Below, piece after piece: positions 12,275 through 24,170 of a stretch of DNA of 64,000 nt; positions within the stretch are counted from its first letter, which is position 1, and each line of letters starts with the position of its first letter. The position numbers and the translations under genes were made by a program. The notes below the pieces were generated by a model. The model ran no database searches. It was not told the origin of the DNA and saw only the letters and a list, made by a program, of their open reading frames with translations. The DNA lies in the NCBI GenBank assembly GCA_023634235.1, contig JAMKCF010000125.1, positions 153,771-217,770 of the forward strand, given 5' to 3'. The stretch comes from Pisaster brevispinus (lineage: Eukaryota > Echinodermata > Asteroidea > Forcipulatida > Asteriidae).

Positions 12275-12465
12275 GGCCCAATTTCATAGAGCTGCTTTAA
12301 GCAAAAAATACTGCCTTTAAAAAATTCTGCTTAGCAAAAATGAGCACGGAACCAGTCACAAACTGTAAACATTACAAGGTATTTTTGGCTGGTAAGCCTT
12401 TTCCAGTAAGCAAAATTGTTTAGTAATAAATAAATTTGTGTGCGCAGCTCTATGCAATTGGGCCC
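12275..12465. mobile_element. Foldback MITE with ends GGCCCAATTTCATAGAGC
   Basis: The left end GGCCCAATTTCATAGAGC is matched in inverted orientation by GCTCTATGCAATTGGGCC at the right end. The ~190-bp body is AT-rich with no coding capacity, typical of a non-autonomous DNA transposon. Confidence 0.7.
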
Positions 12466-13192
12466 AGTTCCCCAACACCCAGTTCTTACAGGTGCTCCAG
12501 AGTCGTGCAGAACCAAATAGGTTAGGAGCAACTCTAGGTCAATCAAAACAAATCTTGGTTTCAGGCAGGCCAACTTAACATAACATTTACATTAGGTTCG
12601 GCGTATGACAAGATCGATGTCTGAAACCAAGACTCTCCAGAGTCATTTCAAATGACTGCTACAATTGATCTTTTGCGTCCAGTGTGTCCAGTCGCAATGC
12701 CATAATTTGGTTCAAAGCGACTCTAGGCTCCTGTCTGAACCGGGTCTTACAAACACAATAAGCCCCGTCTGATGTCACACTGCATTGAGCTGTAATCATT
12801 GGCTTCAAAACCTTTCCCTCCATTCCCCAATAAGCCCAATTACTTTAATGTAATATTCCTGGAGACAAGTCTTTTGTATACTACAAATGTCAGGACTTGG
12901 ACTCAATATTCTTATGACCATCACCACAAGAATCTAAGCCCAGCTGCTGACAAAGTCAAATGTGATGCTCCAGACAAGAAGCAAATCACACCCACATGGA
13001 TCTAAGATCAGTGTTGACCAAAAGGATATAGATTTATATTGTAAGATTCACCAGAACACAGGTTGGTCATGTTTATGACAGTCAAGCCTTGGACTCATTA
13101 TTCTGACGACCATCGCCACAAGAATCTGAATCCAGCTGCTTCTAGTCAGCATCATGTAATTACAAGTTCAGTCAGACTGATCTTGAACGTGA

Positions 13193-13362
13193 TCAGGCCT
13201 GATGCTTTATGGAGGTAACTGCCTCCATTGCCACTAGTCATTGCCTTGGTGCCCCTTGACATGCTTCAATACAAGTTTACTATTTCTTCTTAGAGGTGCC
13301 CTTTACCAAGGAGACAAGGTCTTGGTGACCTTGCTGTTTCAAAAACAAAGCATCAGGCCTGC
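13193..13362. mobile_element. Foldback MITE with CAGGCCTGATGCTTT ends
   Basis: A perfect 15-bp terminal inverted repeat (CAGGCCTGATGCTTT) bounds a ~168-bp element. The inside has a second inverted theme (CCTTGGTGCCCCTT... and ...GGTGCCCTTTACCAAGG). It sits inside the exon-repeat cluster. The element at 16,328-16,496 is related. Confidence 0.7.
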
Positions 13363-14606
13363 ATGATAGTCATTACACTCCCAAAAGGATGTAAGAACAC
13401 CACTGGTCCATGGGGTGATGACCTGCATGTACATGTGGTGATCAAATGTTTAGTCTGATGAAGATTTGTACCTAAATAGGGCAACATCACCACACAGGTC
13501 ATGCAGGTTGGTCAAACTTAGGATGGACTCGGACTCAGAATTCTGATGACCATCGTCACAAGATTCTGAATCCAACTGATGACAAATTAAATTGTGATAT
13601 TTCTCAAACAAGAAGCAACTTACCCCAATACATTCAGAACATGGGTAAATGATCAGTGTTGATATCAGGAATGACTTATTCATCATGCTTTTAATATTAA
13701 ACTGGTAAAGATTTGTACTAAATGATTTTCCATCACACGGGTTGGTCAGGTTTACAAAAGTTAAACTTTGTACTCATTATTCTGATGACCATTGCCAACA
13801 GAATCTGAATCCAAACTGAATTTAAACATAGTTTTCTTGACCAGAAGACAAATAATGTATTAATTATACACATAGTACAATGGACCCCCACACAGGTTGG
13901 TCAAACTTAAAGAGAATGGATGCATGGAAGTCAGGACTGAATTGGAATTGTTAGTCTGGTGACCATCGCCAAACAAATCCAAGTCCAGCTGCTGACTCAA
14001 CTTAAGCAGGAGGCTTCCAAGGGAGCAAACTGGGCATTCACATCCCCAAAGTAGCTGAGGCACAACATTGAAAACAATACTGGCAGACTGCCTCTGTAAA
14101 TCTTGAACTGAAAATTTGTAAATTAAGTTTTGATGTAATTATCAAGGAGTCTGTATTTATTTATTTTTTGTTATTCACGGAGAATGCATCTTTAGACCAG
14201 AAATTGTTGTCCTTCATTTTCTGAATTGCATATATCAAGAGTAAAAGCAAATACATTTCAAGAGATATTAAACTCCCAAAAAGAACAAATGAAAACTTGA
14301 TGACTTGCGATAAATTAAGTACCAATTTTGTATCCCATCCTAACACCATTTTAAAATAAGAAATACTTTTTACAACACAGTGCTATATTCAGAGGAAGAC
14401 AGTTCCCTACTCTACCTACCCTACAACCCAGTCCCCCAACATTAGCTTAACAACCCCCCCCCCCCCACTCCTCCAACAAGCAAAATCACTTTGGACCTTG
14501 CATGTGTTTCTCTGGAACAACCTCTGAATCCAACAACATGACCTTATCAATTTAATAATTACAGTTCAAGTTATAAAACAGAAGGGAAACTAACTTGGTA
14601 AATTTG

Positions 14607-14875
14607 TAATAACTTTGGGTTCAACAAAGACAAATTTACTAGAGCGGGATTTGAACCAATAGTCTCCAGTTTAACAGGTTGGTGTTCTACCAACTTAGCT
14701 ATCTAGCCCTATGTTGGACATCTCCCCCTGTTTTTGTCAATATCTTTGTTCAGGGATGCCAGTCAGAAGCCATACAACCTTTAAATGCTGGCATGTTAAC
14801 TTATTCCGGAATTCGTTGGTTTAAATCACACTATAGACAATTTGTCTTTGTTCAACCCCAAATTAATAATAATTA
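14607..14875. mobile_element. Foldback element with tRNA-like arms
   Basis: The outer ~28 bp (TTTGGGTTCAACAAAGACAA) are inverted at the right end, and the match continues imperfectly to ~65 bp, so each arm carries a tRNA B-box-like sequence. Read on the minus strand, 14,640-14,712 looks like a degraded tRNA, with a D-arm-like AGCTAAGTTGGTAGAAC, a loop CTGTTAA and GGTTCAAATCCC. It does not fold as an intact tRNA: the anticodon stem has only about three pairs. Confidence 0.55.
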
Positions 14876-14879
14876 CTAG

Positions 14880-16320
14880 GTACAACATTGCTTTACAATC
14901 ATTATGATTTGAATAACTATGCATAAAAATGAGTTTTCTAATAAACCATTTTCAGAGGCTGAAAACTAAAATTAGTTATCAGCCCAACAATCATATACCG
15001 TACACACAGGTCCTTGTCAACTAGTTGGTGGATTATGCGTCACCTGTCATCCAATAGTTTGGCATTTATTTACTGCTACAATGCTCAACAAGTTAATATT
15101 GTAGTCCAATATGGAAACTACTAGATGATTTGCAGTTTCTTTCCCATAATAACTGTTCCCTGCCCATTTGTCCAAACAAGGAAAGGTCCAACATTACAGT
15201 GGACAAAGTTGATGTCCAAACAGAGTCATCCAAGTTGTTCAGATGTGTGTTTTTGTGAAAGGTTTTCAGAGAAAGGGGTAGATGAGTTTCCACGTCTATT
15301 TTGTGTTTATCGGACAAATTTCAAATGACAAGGATCACTATGTGAGTATGTGTTTCCATGAAACAAATATTGAATGCATTTGGTTTGTGCATTGTGTTGT
15401 AGAATATAATCACTCATTAAAACCTGGCTTTTCCAGATTTCACCTTGTGATTATATTCTGCAATAAAGCACTCATATGCCTCCAATATTTGTAAAATAAA
15501 CGACCATCCAGTAGTACTAACATGTACATAGAGCTACATCAAATACTATCCACATATCTAATTACATACATTTTGATACAAAAAGTCTTTAGGAAAAAGT
15601 TCACATTATTAAACAGCTTACTAGTTTCTTGTAAATTCTTAGGTACTGCTTCTGTATATCAGAGGATTGAAGGCATGTGATTATGTAAAACGTGTTTGGT
15701 ATCTATGTACTTATGGATTATCTCATATATTCCTTAGTTTAAACCCTCCTCTTCTGAAATTTCCAGTGAGTTGACAAACCATTAATTTGAAACCATGCAG
15801 ATGCACAGGTTGTGTAGAGTGGAACAGCTGAGCAAAAACTTGTTTGTGTACAAACAAAGCCAGTACAACATGTGTGTTCTGCATAGATTTATCTTTCATT
15901 AATAGAATCCATAAATTGGTCATATAGTAGGAGGGATTGATAGTGTTCTTTTGTACAAATAGATGACCTATGCAACCAATTAGGTCTGACCAAATCACTG
16001 TGCGTACCCCGCCGTCGAGTCAGCAATTTAAGGGTTCTGGACCCCGCCAACCCTTGGTTCGCAGGCGGCATAGTACCACAGCGCAGGGAGGCCATTCCCC
16101 AACCTGGTGTGCAAGAACATCATTTGACAGAAACAAACTTTACAGTCTGGAGAGCAATTTGGTTGATGACCCAATCCAATCAGCCTCAGTTGCATGATAC
16201 CATTCATCCTCTGATCTACACATAGTTGAATCATCCTATGCCCTCAATCCTTCAATTCCATACAGTATAATACATTCATTCCTTCTTTATCAACTAAGTC
16301 TTGAATTCCAAGACTTAGAC
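14880..16320. other. AT-rich spacer with no gene recognised
   Basis: Short motif-free open frames only. A small foldback is visible at about 15,401-15,465 (TAGAATATAATCAC inverted to GTGATTATATTCTGC). It belongs to the dispersed family with AGATTTCACC also seen near 2.5-2.98 kb. Confidence 0.4.
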
Positions 16321-16327
16321 CAAAATC

Positions 16328-16496
16328 CAGGCCTGGAATTACACGGAGGCCACATAGGTCATGGCCTCTGTTGCCCCTGGTCTTGGCCTTAGTGACCCTT
16401 CAAGAGTTTCCCACAGACTTTTAGATTTTTCAATCGGGAGTGCCCTTTGCAAGATGAAAATGTCCTTGCCCTCTCAAAGATGAAATTCCAGGCCTT
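16328..16496. mobile_element. Foldback MITE related to the 13.2-kb element
   Basis: AGGCCTGGAATT at the left is inverted at the right as AATTCCAGGCCTT. The internal GGTCATGGCCTC, TTGCCCCTGGTCTTGGCCTT and GTGCCCTTTGCAAG segments resemble the inside of 13,193-13,362, so both are members of one family. Confidence 0.6.
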
Positions 16497-17126
16497 AAAA
16501 TCCTCAAAAACATACAAAACACAAAAACATGGAAGTCTGATCAATGTTCTAGGGTTACAGCTTAAATTATAGTTTGACAATAGCAATTATCAGGGAATAT
16601 AAATAGCATTAGTTAATGGAAGTTACCATAACTTTCTGAATATTAGTTGCTGAGACTATAAGTTGCAGCATTTAAAAATCTTTTAAACAAATTTAAAATG
16701 CCTGTATAAGCCAGCACCCAATTGCATTATCAAATGCACAAAACACGTTAATTTGTTTTCTATTTTGGACATTCATTTGTAAATGTTGGTACCAAACCAG
16801 GGCTTGATTTCCCAAAGCACTCAGATTCATTTTCAGATTACTTGTTAATATTGCCATAATAATTTGTATAATTGACATCACACTTTGCTTGGCAAATAAG
16901 ATTGATGCAAATCTTAAGACAATTCTAAGCTTTTTGTAAAATCCAATCAGATACCAATCAGACTAATTTGCTGCTATGATTTTAGCCAAAATGGTTTAAG
17001 AACTAATGTAGAAGCTGCCCATATTAAGAGCCACAGAGCTTGTTTCCGGTGTAAAAATAAATTCATAAGCCGTGGCTAATATTCAGAAAATTACGGAAAC
17101 AACCCTCTGTTAATCACTTTATCAGT

Positions 17127-17322
17127 AAAGGGGCTGCATCGTCATGATCTAAGCAGGCAATGGTTGTACATCATTGATAAACTCTCACCCAGTTACTGCA
17201 CACACACTCTCCATAGATATGATACAGAGGTAAGGCGCATGTGTGCAGTAACTGGGTGTGAGTTCATAATTCCATGTACAGCCACAGGCCTGCATTGATC
17301 ATGATGACACAGCCCCTTTAAA
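17127..17322. mobile_element. Foldback MITE, AAAGGGGCTG family, copy 1
   Basis: AAAGGGGCTG at the left pairs with CAGCCCCTTT at the right. Long inner inverted stretches (TCATGATCTAAGCAGGC against GCCTGCATTGATCATGA, and CCCAGTTACTGCACACA against TGTGTGCAGTAACTGGG) make almost the whole ~196 bp palindromic. A second copy lies at 20,766-20,968. Confidence 0.75.
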
Positions 17323-19740
17323 AAGAGGTTTAACTTATCAAACCAAGCTCTTAAAGTTTCATCAAAATCCATTACAACTCTTGGCCAAAAAGAGACAACT
17401 ACATACATACCCTAAACAGAGATTTTGCAAAGTATCATTTACAACTGACCACTGATGTATTTAGTTGTTATGGTTTTGGAACATCGAAATATTATGGTTT
17501 GGTTTCCAATGTTACACTTTCTGGTTTCTTTCAAAACATCAAAAGACTCAATAGAAGACTGAATAATCACCTGACTACAGGAACTTGTGATCATGGCTCA
17601 ATTGCCTGTCACTTCTTACTGTGGAAGTCTGTGCTTATGCCCAGCCAAGGCCCATAGAAGTATGCGCTTTATGGGGCGCTGTAAGCGCAGAATTCTCTGG
17701 TAAGCAGCGCAAGGAAATTGTCCCAAGGTTTCTCTTGGAAATGTTTTCAGTTGAATGATTAAAATGCTGAGGAGACAGAAGTAAAACAATTAAAATGATC
17801 CATGCGTGGAAATTGACATGAGTTTTCAAAAAAAATGAAAAAGATGCACGAGGCTTAATCAACTGAACAATCAACATTTTGTGTAGACTTTCGTTAGATC
17901 TTTTGCATGATTGTCTTACATTTTTCAAGTTGTCATTCATCAAATTTTCGAATCAGAAATATATTCATCAATGAAAGAAATTAAGAACCTCTCAAGATGA
18001 GATAATTACAGGAGAGAGGAAAGCTCAAATTGACATTAGACTGCAACTAAAGAAATAGGCTGACATTGTAAGGTAGAAAGAATCAAAGCAATCCTCCAAA
18101 AGAGTAAAGATGAAATATTTGAGGACAACATCTGTCTAAGATAGAAGATTAACCATTTGCAAAGTTCCAAGATGTAACAATGTGAAGAAGATGCACATAG
18201 AGTTTGGCATCCCAACACATCAAAGACAAAAGAAACACTTTGTTTTTCTCTCAGGAGATAATGGGATTAAACACACAAAGGATGACAATTGTGTACCACT
18301 TCATCCTTCCCTCTTCATCCTCTCATATATGGCTACAGAGAATGCCGAAAAGAGTTTGTCAAAACCCAAACTGAATAAATCAATAGAGGGACATTGGGTG
18401 GACAGTGTCCTCTAAGAGTAGGTAGTGCTCAGGACTGAGGGGAATGTATATCCTACCAGAAAGAGACAACCAACACTATGATAAGATTGAAGGAAAATGT
18501 TGCATGAGGCAGGCATCAACATCCCTCAGTAGAGCAGAACATAAACTGAGAGGAGCAGACATAAAATGAAAGAAGAAAACAAATGGCAATCAATCAATCA
18601 ATCAATCATCAGACATTTGTAGAACACGATTATTCAAGTTGCCTATTCCAAGGCGCTCAGCAAGGTCAAGGAAAAATTGAAGACAGACAGGTTTACAGAA
18701 TTTCATGTGGAGATGACAAGAGCAATGGACTAAATGCGAGCAGATTCCAAGAGATGAGTCTTAAGCTGACTATTGAAGAACAGTATGGAGTCAAGAGTAC
18801 AGAGTTGATAGGGGAGATCATTCCATAGCTTTGGTGCACATTAAACAAACATTTTATCCCAAATTAACCTTTTTGTCCATGGCCACGTTATATTTTATCT
18901 GTTTTTAAGCAAGACCTCGTGGACTAGCTTAATACTTTAGTTCCAGTCACCTGAGTGACTCTAAAGTTTCCTTTTAAGCAACAATCATCATTTGTTCTGA
19001 TACATGTTTGGAGACTTACTGTTTTGTCATCAGCAATACTGTAACTGACCTCAAATGTTGTCCAGAACTGCAGTGAAGAATAAAAAGAAGCATTGATAAA
19101 CAAAAAAAAGACACACAACATTTGCCTATGACCCCCCCCCCCCCAACACTCCCCCTGGTAACCCCTACCAAACTAAACTACTACCTATTTAACACTGATT
19201 CATAGTCAAATTCGCCCTGTGGTGTGAGCTTCACAAAGTCTCTTGTGGTGAGGCAGTGCTATCTGTGCAGCATTTTCAACACTCTGGATGCGTTTTCGAA
19301 AGTCTCCAAAACTGTCATGACTAGTCAGTCCCCTTACTCACCATTTGCCAAATTAACGGCCATTTATTTTGATCTCAAACACAAACCATGAATGTGACAA
19401 CACTGCTGTGTTTGAAAAAGCTTTCCAATGGTTGTTTAATGATATTACAGCTTGCAGCTAGACTTCTCATGAGATGTGTTGCTGTTGGTTGTGCTCTCAT
19501 CAAACAGCAGTCAGGAAGCTTTAGTGGTTTATGTTTTTTCAAAATAATTGAAATTGTTTGAAATGTCGTTGGAAGAGCCAGTTGGATTGGAGACTGCACA
19601 AATAGTAGGACATTTAAATAACTGGAAACAAATATTCTGTTCCAACGATGCTTCTCATTGAATTAAAAAAATTAATGAAACTGTTCCTTTCAACCTGTTG
19701 ATGAGAAAAATACTTTTGCGTGACTTACTTCACATGACCT
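17323..19740. other. Spacer with dispersed repeat debris, no gene recognised
   Basis: No exon could be supported. An AATC microsatellite (about 18,586-18,608) heads a ~240-bp segment up to 18,830 that resembles invertebrate SINE-like debris (CAAGGCGCTCAGCAAGG and a GGGGAGATCATTCCATAG end). A 13-C run starts at about 19,132. Confidence 0.4.
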
Positions 19741-19742
19741 AC

Positions 19743-19893
19743 CTCCAGTAGCATTTGGCCTGCTTCATGAACATGCTGTAATCTCTTATCTAACAGTGGG
19801 ATATCAGTGACTGTTGATGAGTGGAAGATGTGGTTGTAGTTGCTTCATGGTGATACAGGAGAAGTAAGAGGCTGAGGTGATTGGGATGTCTTC
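19743..19893 (-). pseudogene. Exon of an unidentified minus-strand gene (copy 0 of 3)
   Basis: A strong acceptor (TTTTCTTTCAAACAG) and donor (CTGGAG|GTAGGT) bound a 151-nt segment. Copy 1 of the downstream module has an equally long segment (31,453-31,603) with the same splice sites and no indels. In the phase implied by the partner exon next to copies 1 and 2, it reads WKTSQSPQPLTSPVSP and then TGA. After the stop the same frame stays open (TVTDIPLLDKRLQHVHEAG). Either the protein ends here or an older frame was broken. No partner exon was found beside this copy. Confidence 0.45.
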
Positions 19894-20765
19894 CTGTTTG
19901 AAAGAAAACGTGTTTTGACTATTTGGGTGTACATGAACTTTATAAATTAAACATATTAAATCAATCCAGTCCCATTGTGTTAGTTTCACTCAGTTCCAGC
20001 GCCTGAACCCAAGGCGCTGGGATGGACTGCCCTTCATGCTCATTAAACCCTCTCTCCTGACCTAGCAATCATCAGTCACAGCTTCCTGTTTTGGAAAGAG
20101 TCCTTCTCTATCATTAAATATATAGTTGTGTTGTCTAAATCCATTGCAAGCAATTTTTGTCATTCTTGTGACTTGTGCTGAATATAGGAATCTATTGGAA
20201 CAGTTATAATTTTCTTGGAAAGTTTTATTCTTCTTGCGACTTTGGTTTTAAACAAACAAGTTTTAAGTTACATTATCACACCATGTGCGTGCGCTGTGAT
20301 AGTGTGCATTGTGCTTATCAGTAGTACACATGTGTCCCATCATGCACCACTACATCATGAACCAAAAAGCGAGTAGGCAGGGCTCATAATTCATTACTAA
20401 ACAAGACCAGCAGCCTTTTGTTTTTTAATTGAAGAATAATGCGCCACTGTTTATAGTACCTTTAAAAAGAAAAGACAAATGTTGTTCATGTTGACTTTGG
20501 GTCTGACAATTATCTTGCAATTTGTTGAGTATCGATGGATAATAACCCAATTTAAAAATGAGATAAATTTGCTTTTGAAACTTATTTCTCATTGTTTTGA
20601 TCATGGTCTGAGGAAAAAATGTATGGTGCAGTAAAAGATTTTAGCTACAAGCAATGCAGTCTTGTGGATGTTTTCCTCCAATTCGTGACCTGCGATCAGA
20701 TTTGAACAAGAACTGTGGGCTGAGCTGTTGTGAAACCTGAAAATCAGCGACTGAGACCAAATCAT

Positions 20766-20968
20766 TTAAAGGGGGCTTTGTCATCATGATCAAAGCAGGC
20801 CTGTGGCTGTACATGGAATTATAATAAAACCTCACCCGGTTACTGCATGCGTGCAATCCATAGAGTTGATACAGAAGGAGGGCGCACGCATCCAGTTGCT
20901 GGGTGAGAGTTCATAATTCCATGTACAGCCACAGGCCTGCTTTGAGAACGACATCACAGCCCCTTTAA
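20766..20968. mobile_element. Foldback MITE, AAAGGGGCTG family, copy 2
   Basis: TTAAAGGGGGCT at the left and AGCCCCTTTAA at the right bound a ~203-bp near-palindrome. It shares CCATGTACAGCCACAGGCCTG, split over arms and centre, with the element at 17,127-17,322. It flanks neither a gene nor a tandem repeat. Confidence 0.75.
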
Positions 20969-21399
20969 GATCAAGATCCAAACCAGCCCTCCTGATGGGG
21001 AGACCTCCCCTTTAGAGACCAAGTCTTCTATCGAGAGAGACTGAGACTAAGACCAAAATAAGGTCTTGAGACCGGGACCAAGTCTTGAGATCTTGCACAA
21101 TAAACATGCACAGTGAGTGCTTTAAAATAAATGCAAATCAAGAATCAATCATTAAGGGACAAAAGCTACAGATAAGAAAAGTGTCCAATGTTTCTAAAGT
21201 AAATGTTTGATCCTAAATACTTCAGCAATACATACTTACATCCAGGGCCTTAGTGATTGCAGCACACAAGGCCCAGTAGCTGCTGTGCTTGCCCCTCAGT
21301 AGTCTACTAAGAATCTCTGGTCATTTTGGTCTCCTCCCAGAAGGAGAAATTCAATGTGTCTACCACAAAGATCCTGTACAAAAACAAGAAAACATACAA

Positions 21400-21931
21400 C
21401 TATGGATGAATCACAATTGGCATTTGAGTAGGATCCTAACCAGCCTCGCTACCATGGGCAGCGAGCCGTATCGATACCTCTCGTCAATAACCCCTGGTAG
21501 GGATGTACTGGAAAACAGCGCTGACTGGCTCTCAAAAGTGACTACTTTGCATGCACGCTTTTTAAAAACTTTTGAGCACTTGTATTGCGATTGTAGGACG
21601 CTTAGTACATGTGCGTCAAACTGCAAGTATTTTGTCGCAATGCTATTTTAAATGAATCACGTTCTTGCTCGGTCACCCTTAACTGCATACAGTTAGACAT
21701 ATCACAAAATCAAAGAAGAATGACAGAGAACCAGTTGCCTTTTGATTTGATGCCTTTTTATGAGTTACCATACTTGAGCGCGCGCGTAGAACGGATCCGC
21801 CTTGGGTCTAACTAAAATGTGCTAGACTCTAGCACATTAAACCAATTCCAATGGGGTTTTGATTGAGCAAGGCATGCTGGGGAAAAATGGCGCAGCAAGA
21901 TCAATTCAATCATCCCTGGGAACAAGGTTGA
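21400..21931 (+). promoter_or_regulatory. Candidate CpG-richer promoter and first codons, plus strand
   Basis: The stretch 21,430-21,800 is richer in CpG than its surroundings (GCGCGCGCGTAGAACGG near 21,779). At 21,872-21,890 there is GCATGCTGGGGAAAAATGGC, a combination resembling ZNF143- and YY1-type start-site elements in animal promoters. The ATG at 21,887 has a good context and opens a 14-codon frame (MAQQDQFNHPWEQG) that stops at 21,929. A weak donor (CAAG|GTTGAA) precedes the stop. No following exon was recognised, so this is only a suggestion. Confidence 0.25.
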
Positions 21932-23180
21932 ATCCTAACTTAAAGAGCCGCTTCAAAACAAGACCAAAAAGAGCACAGAATTTAATTTCCTTTCTCTTGT
22001 ATTCATGTAACTATAAAAATGATACACGACTACCTCTTTCCAAGGGATCTTTTTTGATGGATTTTTGGCCTTTATTACATTCCTCTTGAGGAATTGGTGG
22101 CTAGAATTACTTATTGCTGACCTTAGTAAAAAGGAAAATTCAATTAGTTATTTCATCCATGACCCCAACTTCAATGGAAATTTATGGTCAGGAAAAAAGA
22201 AAAAGCAAAAAAATAGGAAAAAAGAAAAAGAAAAAGGGCATTTAGTGGTAGATCAGAAGGTGTATTTTTCATGATGTCAACACTGTAAGAATTCAAAGTG
22301 CCAGTTCCTGTCTCTGTGTATATTCAATCAACCTTTCTTCTGGACTAAAGATAAAGGAGATAAAGTTAAAGTTGGAGAATGGTATTTTTGCCTTTAATGC
22401 ATACATCATGGTCTTTGAAATCTTGTTGGACTTGTGGTTGAATTTTTGAGCACCTCAAGTTTTACAAACACAGGCCTGCAAGATGTGGCTTTTTCACTAT
22501 AAACAAAATGACACTTCTGAGGTTTTTCGGTACAACACTACAATTATTCCGTACAATAATCAAAATTTACTCACTCAATGTAAGTCTTTACTTCTCAGCA
22601 TACGGCTGGGTAGCGTGACGATGTCTTCAATCACAATCTTGCCTTGTAAAATTGGCATCCTGGATGAAAAACAATCAAGTGGTGGCTGCTCAATTACTTT
22701 TCTGTCACATACAGGTCGCTATCGATGCTTAATCTTTATGCTGGAGGTTTGCTTACACACAAGAGGGCGCTATGATGATTTTTAGTAGTCTTGCTCTTTA
22801 TGGATCATTTTAGTTGGAGAACTGATTTTTAACATACTATTGGTTTACATTGGTTTGAGCAATGGGTAAAATGTTTGCGACAACGTGGTCAAGGTCATTT
22901 TGTTCTTAAAGCAAGTTTATTTATAGGCTACAATTGTAAAAGTTACAAACCTGTCAAGGCAAAGCGGAAGATTAGACTTGGATTTGAGAAAAGAAGGAAA
23001 ATCTTATTTTCTAGAAGCTTTTTCAAAAAAATTATTTGTCATTAAATTATTAACAGTTAGACCATTACACAAATCTTTAAACTAAAATCACAGAAAGCCA
23101 AGCCTGCTACAGAGAACAGACAGCTGAACAGATTTTTCCACTTATCAGAGGGTTAGATCTGGGTAGCTCTGTGTTTATGT
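21932..23180. other. AT-rich spacer with no gene recognised
   Basis: Only an A-rich tract (about 22,190-22,245) and motif-free short frames are visible. Confidence 0.4.
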
Positions 23181-23184
23181 GCAC

Positions 23185-23505
23185 TGGTATACCAGATTTG
23201 TGAACATTTTGTATGCCAGGCACAAATTTCACAGCCCATAAAACAAAAATTACACAATTCTGGGAACTGACCCCCCATCTAAGATATGTGGAATGGTCCT
23301 GTCTAGAAAATCAAAACAAGAAACACTTAGCATCTGCCACCCTGCACTGGAAGACTCCAGTATTATATGGTGGTATACCAGATTTTGTGAACATTTGTAT
23401 GCCAGGAACAAATTTCACAGCCCATGAAAAAAAATGTTTAAAAACTCTGAGAACTGACCCCCCCCCCCATGGAATGAATGAATGGTCATGTCTAGGATCT
23501 CCTGG
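23185..23505. repeat. 187-bp tandem duplication
   Basis: GGTATACCAGATT, GTATGCCAGG.ACAAATTTC and ACAGCCCAT appear at 23,185 onward and again from 23,372, a period of 187 bp. Each copy contains GAACTGACCCCCC and ATGGTC.TGTCTAG. The two copies differ by substitutions and small indels. The duplicate frame is open but carries no recognisable domain. Confidence 0.7.
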
Positions 23506-24090
23506 ATGATCAAGTCCCTAAAGGGCATTGCAAGTGAAGAAAAACAAGAACAATCTAAAATCTACCTACCAACATGCACACTGGCAGACCCCCACCCACA
23601 AGGGTTATAAGGAAGTGTAATATGAAAAAACATTTTGAAACTTCAATCCAACTTTACATCGAAATATTAAAAAGTCGTTAAAAACACGGAAGCGATTCTG
23701 AAAATCTGAAATCACAACAAAAACAACTTCACAATCCTTTCTAAAAATAACCTCACAAAGCAAAAAGTTGTTAACCTTTGACTTTGTCATGTAAAGCAAG
23801 ACAACCACTTCTCACTTGGCATCCGTACAGAAGTGATATCATTGTGTATAGGGAATCACCAGGAAAAGCCCTTGATTTCATTATAATTATTGGAAGAGAC
23901 ATGACGCGTCTAGACTGTAACTGGGCCTGTTAGTACTGTAACGGTGTGGTCCAGATTGACATCGGATGGAACATTGGCACAGCATAATAGTGCACTTTAT
24001 TGTTTCTTTGTGTGCCCCGAGCTGTTTTGATTTACTTCGTTCTGATTGATAAGATATTGCTGGGCTATTAATTCTACCAGATGTGTGAAC

Positions 24091-24145
24091 ATGGATATCA
24101 CAAAGTTGTGTGTGTTGATGAGCATTGTCTTGACTGCATTGATCT
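24091..24145 (+). CDS. Candidate signal-peptide exon of the Ig receptor
   Basis: ATG at 24,091 opens a hydrophobic leader (MDITKLCVLMSIVLTALI) followed at once by a donor-like sequence, T|GTAAGG. The Ig-domain frame begins downstream after an acceptor (TTGAACCCACAG, AG at 24,181-24,182). Joining these two would need a 37-nt intron and would not keep the frame. A second AG at 24,191-24,192 restores the frame but gives a 47-nt intron and trims the first Ig strand. Either the intron is exceptionally short, the leader is a remnant, or the assembly has a small error. The leader-like composition directly before an Ig frame is the main support. Confidence 0.5.
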
Positions 24146-24170
24146 GTAAGGCAAAAATCCATTTTTCAAT

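Larger units (their letters stand above)
11700..14340 (-). repeat. Cluster of six diverged exon-like repeats
   Basis: A ~55-bp core recurs at about 11,780-11,845, 12,899-12,960, 13,090-13,143, 13,529-13,585, 13,768-13,818 and 13,940-14,002. On the + strand it reads like TTCTGATGACCATCGCC, ACAAGAATC and TCCAGCTGCTGAC. On the minus strand it reads LSQQLDLDSCGDGHQN and variants. A GGTTGGTCA motif lies about 25-50 bp before most copies on the + strand. The first and last copies share longer flanks (roughly 11,690-12,180 against 13,870-14,330), indicating a ~500-bp duplication. This looks like exon duplication in a minus-strand gene, now mostly decayed; the protein is not recognised. Confidence 0.55.

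Noticed and set aside
14640..14712. Functional tRNA-Asn on the minus strand
   Set aside because: The boxes resemble a tRNA, but the anticodon stem is mostly unpaired and the sequence is part of a foldback element.
16800..16955. Another foldback MITE
   Set aside because: The possible inverted ends match too poorly by eye to support it.
21411..21651. Overlapping 120-codon plus and 71-codon minus frames
   Set aside because: Both lack domains and splice support. CpG-richer DNA has fewer stop codons, which explains their length.
23213..23509. 98-codon frame with an internal repeat (MPGTNFTAH twice)
   Set aside because: The repeat simply reflects the 187-bp DNA duplication; no conserved domain or splice signals.
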